From positions 1 to 7,294 of the forward strand of contig CAZGWJ010000114.1 in the NCBI GenBank assembly GCA_964529445.1: a stretch of DNA of 7,294 bases, in the 5' to 3' direction. The stretch is from CAZGWJ01 sp964529445. GTDB taxonomy: Bacteria; Oederibacteriota; Muellerivitia; Muellerivitales; Muellerivitaceae. Shown here in pieces: positions 4,772 through 7,294 of the stretch. Below the pieces are notes generated by a model, which was not told where the DNA came from, did no database searches, and was given only the letters and a program-made list of their open reading frames with translations. Made by a program: the position numbers and the translations under genes. How positions within the stretch are numbered: position 1 is the stretch's first letter; each line of letters starts with the position of its first letter.

Positions 4772-7294
4772 ATGGAAACCGCGGCCCACCGCGAGATCCC
4801 CTACAACTACACCTCGGCGGACGACTCCCAGGTCGTCCGCTGGCTGTTCGGGCCCGCCCTTTGGCGCGCCCTGGAGCGCCTCCGCGCCCAGCGCGTCACC
4901 GGTCGAAGCGCCAAGCTCCTCATGCGCTTCATCGGCGATCTCTTCATCCTGAGGCGCAACCCCTTCCTGCTGGCCGAGTTGGCCTCCTCCCCTTCGCGAC
5001 GCCGCGAGTTCCTGCGCGCGGCCGCCGCCGACATCGAGACCGTCCGGAAAAACTCCGCCGGGAACCGCCGGGTGCTCGTCATCATCCGTAAATGCCAGGA
5101 AGCCCAGAAGCAGTTGGAGCGGGAGATCGCTGAGACCCCGGCCCGCCAGGCCCGCATCCGCAGGGCCCTGGAAACCGTCCTCGGGGAAGGGAACGTCCTG
5201 TTCGACCCCTTCGCCCTGGTGAGCCACGCCACCGATGCCACCGACTGGCGCCTGCACCTTCCCCTCGCCGTGGCCCGGCCGTCGCGGGAGGACCAGGTGG
5301 CCCCCCTCCTGAAGGCCCTCTCCGACCTGGACCTCTTCGCCATCCCCCGCGGGGCCGGCACGGGACTCACCGGCGGGGCCGTGCCCCTGAAGGCCGGTTG
5401 CGTCATGGTGAACACGGAGAAGCTCAACCGCATCCGTGGCATCGGGGAGACGGACCTCCCCGACGGGAAAGGCGGCCGCCGCCGCGTGCAGGTCCTCGAG
5501 GCCGAGGCCGGCGTGGTCACCGAGGACGCCATCCGGTACGCGGAAAACCGCGGGCTCGTCTTCGCCACCGACCCCACGAGCTCCTGGGCCTGTACCCTCG
5601 GGGGCAACCTGGCCGAGAACGCGGGGGGCAAGACCGCCGTCCTCTGGGGCACGGCCATCGACAACGTCCTGTCCTGGCGCATGGCCACCCCGAAGGGCGG
5701 GGAGATCCTCGTGGAGCGGGCGGACCACCCGATGCGCAAGATCCGGCCCGACGACACCGTGACCTTCCTCGTGAAGGACGCCAAGACGGGCGAGACCCTC
5801 CGCGCGGTCGAACTGAAGGGGTCCGAGATCCGGAAACCCGGCCTCTGGAAGGACATCACCAACAAGGCCCTGGGAGGGCTGCCCGGCCTCCAGAAGGAGG
5901 GCACGGACGGCGTCATCACCTCGGCGCGTTTCGTCCTGCACCCCTCCTATCCCCTGAAGGCCACCGCCTGCCTCGAGTTCTACGGGGAGGGCATGGACGA
6001 GGCCAGCCGCGTCATCTGGGACCTTTCCCGCGAGTTCGTGGACCGCGGCGAGGAGGCCTTGATGGCCCTCGAGCATTTCGACGAGGAGTACGTGCGCGCC
6101 ATCGACTACAAGCGCAAGGCGGCCCGGCCTTCGCCTCCCCAGGCCGTCCTGCTCATCGACATGGTGGCCCACAACTCGGCCCAACTCGCCCGGGGACGGA
6201 AGCGCCTCGAGTCGCTCCTCAAGCCCTACCCGAACACGCACCTCTTCCACGCCAGGGACGCCCGGGAAGCCGTGGAGTTCTGGAAGGATCGCAAGAAACT
6301 GGGCGCCATCGCGAAAAGGACCAACGCCTTCAAGCTCAACGAGGACACCGTCCTGCCCATCCCGGCGCTGGCCGAGTTCGCCCGCCACGTGGATTCGGTC
6401 AACGTGGAGGAGGAACGCCACAACCAGCTCCAGTTCGTGGCCGCCGTCCAGGAGTTCCTCTCGAAGGCCTCCTTCGGGGAGGACGCCGCCTGGATCGTCC
6501 CCAAACTGCCCGCCGCGCGGGCGCAATGCGAGAAGGCCCGCAAAGCCCTCTCCCGGGCCGCCAAGAAGCCCCTCAAGGACGAGTCCCACGCGCGGGAACT
6601 CAAGGAGGGCCTGCTGGAGCTCTTCGCGGGGTACGCCGAGGTGGGACGGGACATCGGCGAGCTGTACCGCGAGACCCGCTCGCGGCTCATCATCATCGCC
6701 ACCCACATGCACGCGGGCGACGGGAACGTGCACGTCAACATCCCGGTGTTCTCCAACGACCGGGAGATGATGCGCCGGGCCGCCGACACCGCCGACCGCA
6801 TCATGGACAAGGTGAAGTCCCTGGGCGGCGCGGTCTCGGGCGAGCACGGCATCGGCATCACGAAGCTCCGCCACCTGGAGGAGGACAAGCGCCAGGCCCT
6901 GGAGAAATACCGGCGCGTGGCGGATCCCGGGGGCCTCATGAACCCCGGCAAGCTGTCGGACCTCGCGGCCCTGGACCTCGTCTTCACCCCCTCCTTCAAC
7001 CTCCTGGAGCTCGAGGCCCGCATCCTCCAGCACGGATCCCTGGAGCAGTTGGCGGACATGATCTCGAAGTGCGTCCGTTGCGGGCGCTGCAAGCCGGACT
7101 GCTGCGTGTTCTATCCCGCCCGGAACCTGTACTTCCACCCCCGTAACAAGAACCTGGCCGTCGGTTCCCTGATCGAGGCCCTGCTCTACGAGGCCCAGCG
7201 CTTCCACTCCACGGAGTTCAAGTCCCTGCGCCACCTCGAGGAGGTGGCCGACCATTGCACCATCTGCCACAAGTGCCTGAAACCCTGCCCGGTG
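4772..7294 (+). CDS. DUF3683 / FAD-linked oxidase / 4Fe-4S protein (D-2-hydroxyacid dehydrogenase-like), C-terminus cut
   Basis: 841 codons are visible, with no stop before the window end. Residues 7-65 (REIPYNYTS, RTGRSAKLL, LRRNP) match the DUF3683 N-terminal domain. Residues about 145-395 are a FAD_binding_4 domain: RGAGTGLTGG (193-202), TDPTSS (266-271), GGNLAENAGG (277-286) and GTDGVITSARF (377-387). Residues about 395-730 are a FAD-oxidase C-terminal domain, with HMHAGDGNVH (645-654), GEHGIG (690-695) and DPGGLMNPGK (718-727). Two 4Fe-4S motifs follow: Cys767, 770, 773, 777 and Cys829, 832, 835, 839. The family oxidises D-2-hydroxyacids such as D-lactate or glycolate with FAD, passing electrons through Fe-S clusters toward the respiratory chain. 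The substrate here is not determinable. As I recall, full-length homologues are about 1200-1300 residues, so roughly a third is missing. ATG 4772 has AGGAG six bases upstream, and homologues begin just before the REIPYNYTS motif. Confidence 0.9.
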   Translation, partial: METAAHREIPYNYTSADDSQVVRWLFGPALWRALERLRAQRVTGRSAKLLMRFIGDLFILRRNPFLLAELASSPSRRREFLRAAAADIETVRKNSAGNRRVLVIIRKCQEAQKQLEREIAETPARQARIRRALETVLGEGNVLFDPFALVSHATDATDWRLHLPLAVARPSREDQVAPLLKALSDLDLFAIPRGAGTGLTGGAVPLKAGCVMVNTEKLNRIRGIGETDLPDGKGGRRRVQVLEAEAGVVTEDAIRYAENRGLVFATDPTSSWACTLGGNLAENAGGKTAVLWGTAIDNVLSWRMATPKGGEILVERADHPMRKIRPDDTVTFLVKDAKTGETLRAVELKGSEIRKPGLWKDITNKALGGLPGLQKEGTDGVITSARFVLHPSYPLKATACLEFYGEGMDEASRVIWDLSREFVDRGEEALMALEHFDEEYVRAIDYKRKAARPSPPQAVLLIDMVAHNSAQLARGRKRLESLLKPYPNTHLFHARDAREAVEFWKDRKKLGAIAKRTNAFKLNEDTVLPIPALAEFARHVDSVNVEEERHNQLQFVAAVQEFLSKASFGEDAAWIVPKLPAARAQCEKARKALSRAAKKPLKDESHARELKEGLLELFAGYAEVGRDIGELYRETRSRLIIIATHMHAGDGNVHVNIPVFSNDREMMRRAADTADRIMDKVKSLGGAVSGEHGIGITKLRHLEEDKRQALEKYRRVADPGGLMNPGKLSDLAALDLVFTPSFNLLELEARILQHGSLEQLADMISKCVRCGRCKPDCCVFYPARNLYFHPRNKNLAVGSLIEALLYEAQRFHSTEFKSLRHLEEVADHCTICHKCLKPCPV

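Noticed and set aside
4685..7270. An 861-codon open frame on the minus strand, opposite the FAD oxidoreductase gene
   Set aside because: It is antisense to a gene with clear conserved motifs. Its composition (Gly, Val, Leu, Glu, His) is that of a GC-rich shadow frame. I see no family motif.

Overview
The window is a GC-rich bacterial chromosome segment with four recognisable genes. Three are on the minus strand (1-2191, 3082-3597, 3806-4576) and one is on the plus strand (4772-7294). The first and last genes run off the window ends. The organism looks like a free-living environmental bacterium. Two exported proteins carry long Thr/Pro-rich linkers of a style common in uncultivated, metagenome-derived phyla. 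The spacers hold low-grade repeats also typical of such genomes. I cannot name the phylum from sequence alone.

Layout. 1-2191 (minus) encodes an exported glycoside hydrolase family 8 enzyme with a carbohydrate-binding-like beta-sandwich domain and an open-ended Thr-rich linker. 2192-3081 is a non-coding spacer of about 890 bp. It contains an octamer-periodic repeat family, a 78-bp direct repeat, a REP-like hairpin that appears inserted next to one repeat copy, and a CCCTCACCC-type hairpin repeat. 3082-3597 (minus) is a small bacterial SET-domain protein with a post-SET zinc motif. 3598-3805 is a spacer with another CCCTCACCC hairpin copy. 3806-4576 (minus) is a membrane-anchored protein with a Thr/Pro/Lys linker and a pre-peptidase C-terminal (PPC)-like domain. 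4577-4771 is a divergent promoter region with a TATAAT box for the minus gene and GC-rich leader hairpins for the plus gene. 4772-7294 (plus) is a large DUF3683 / FAD-binding / FAD-oxidase-C / 4Fe-4S protein, related to D-lactate and glycolate dehydrogenases and cut by the window end.

The genes do not form an obvious pathway. The GH8 enzyme and the PPC protein are both envelope or secreted proteins with similar linkers. The SET protein and the flavin/Fe-S oxidoreductase are predicted cytoplasmic or membrane-peripheral. I see no CRISPR array, tRNA, rRNA, transposase gene or phage gene. The most unusual content is the repeat-dense spacer at 2455-3099.
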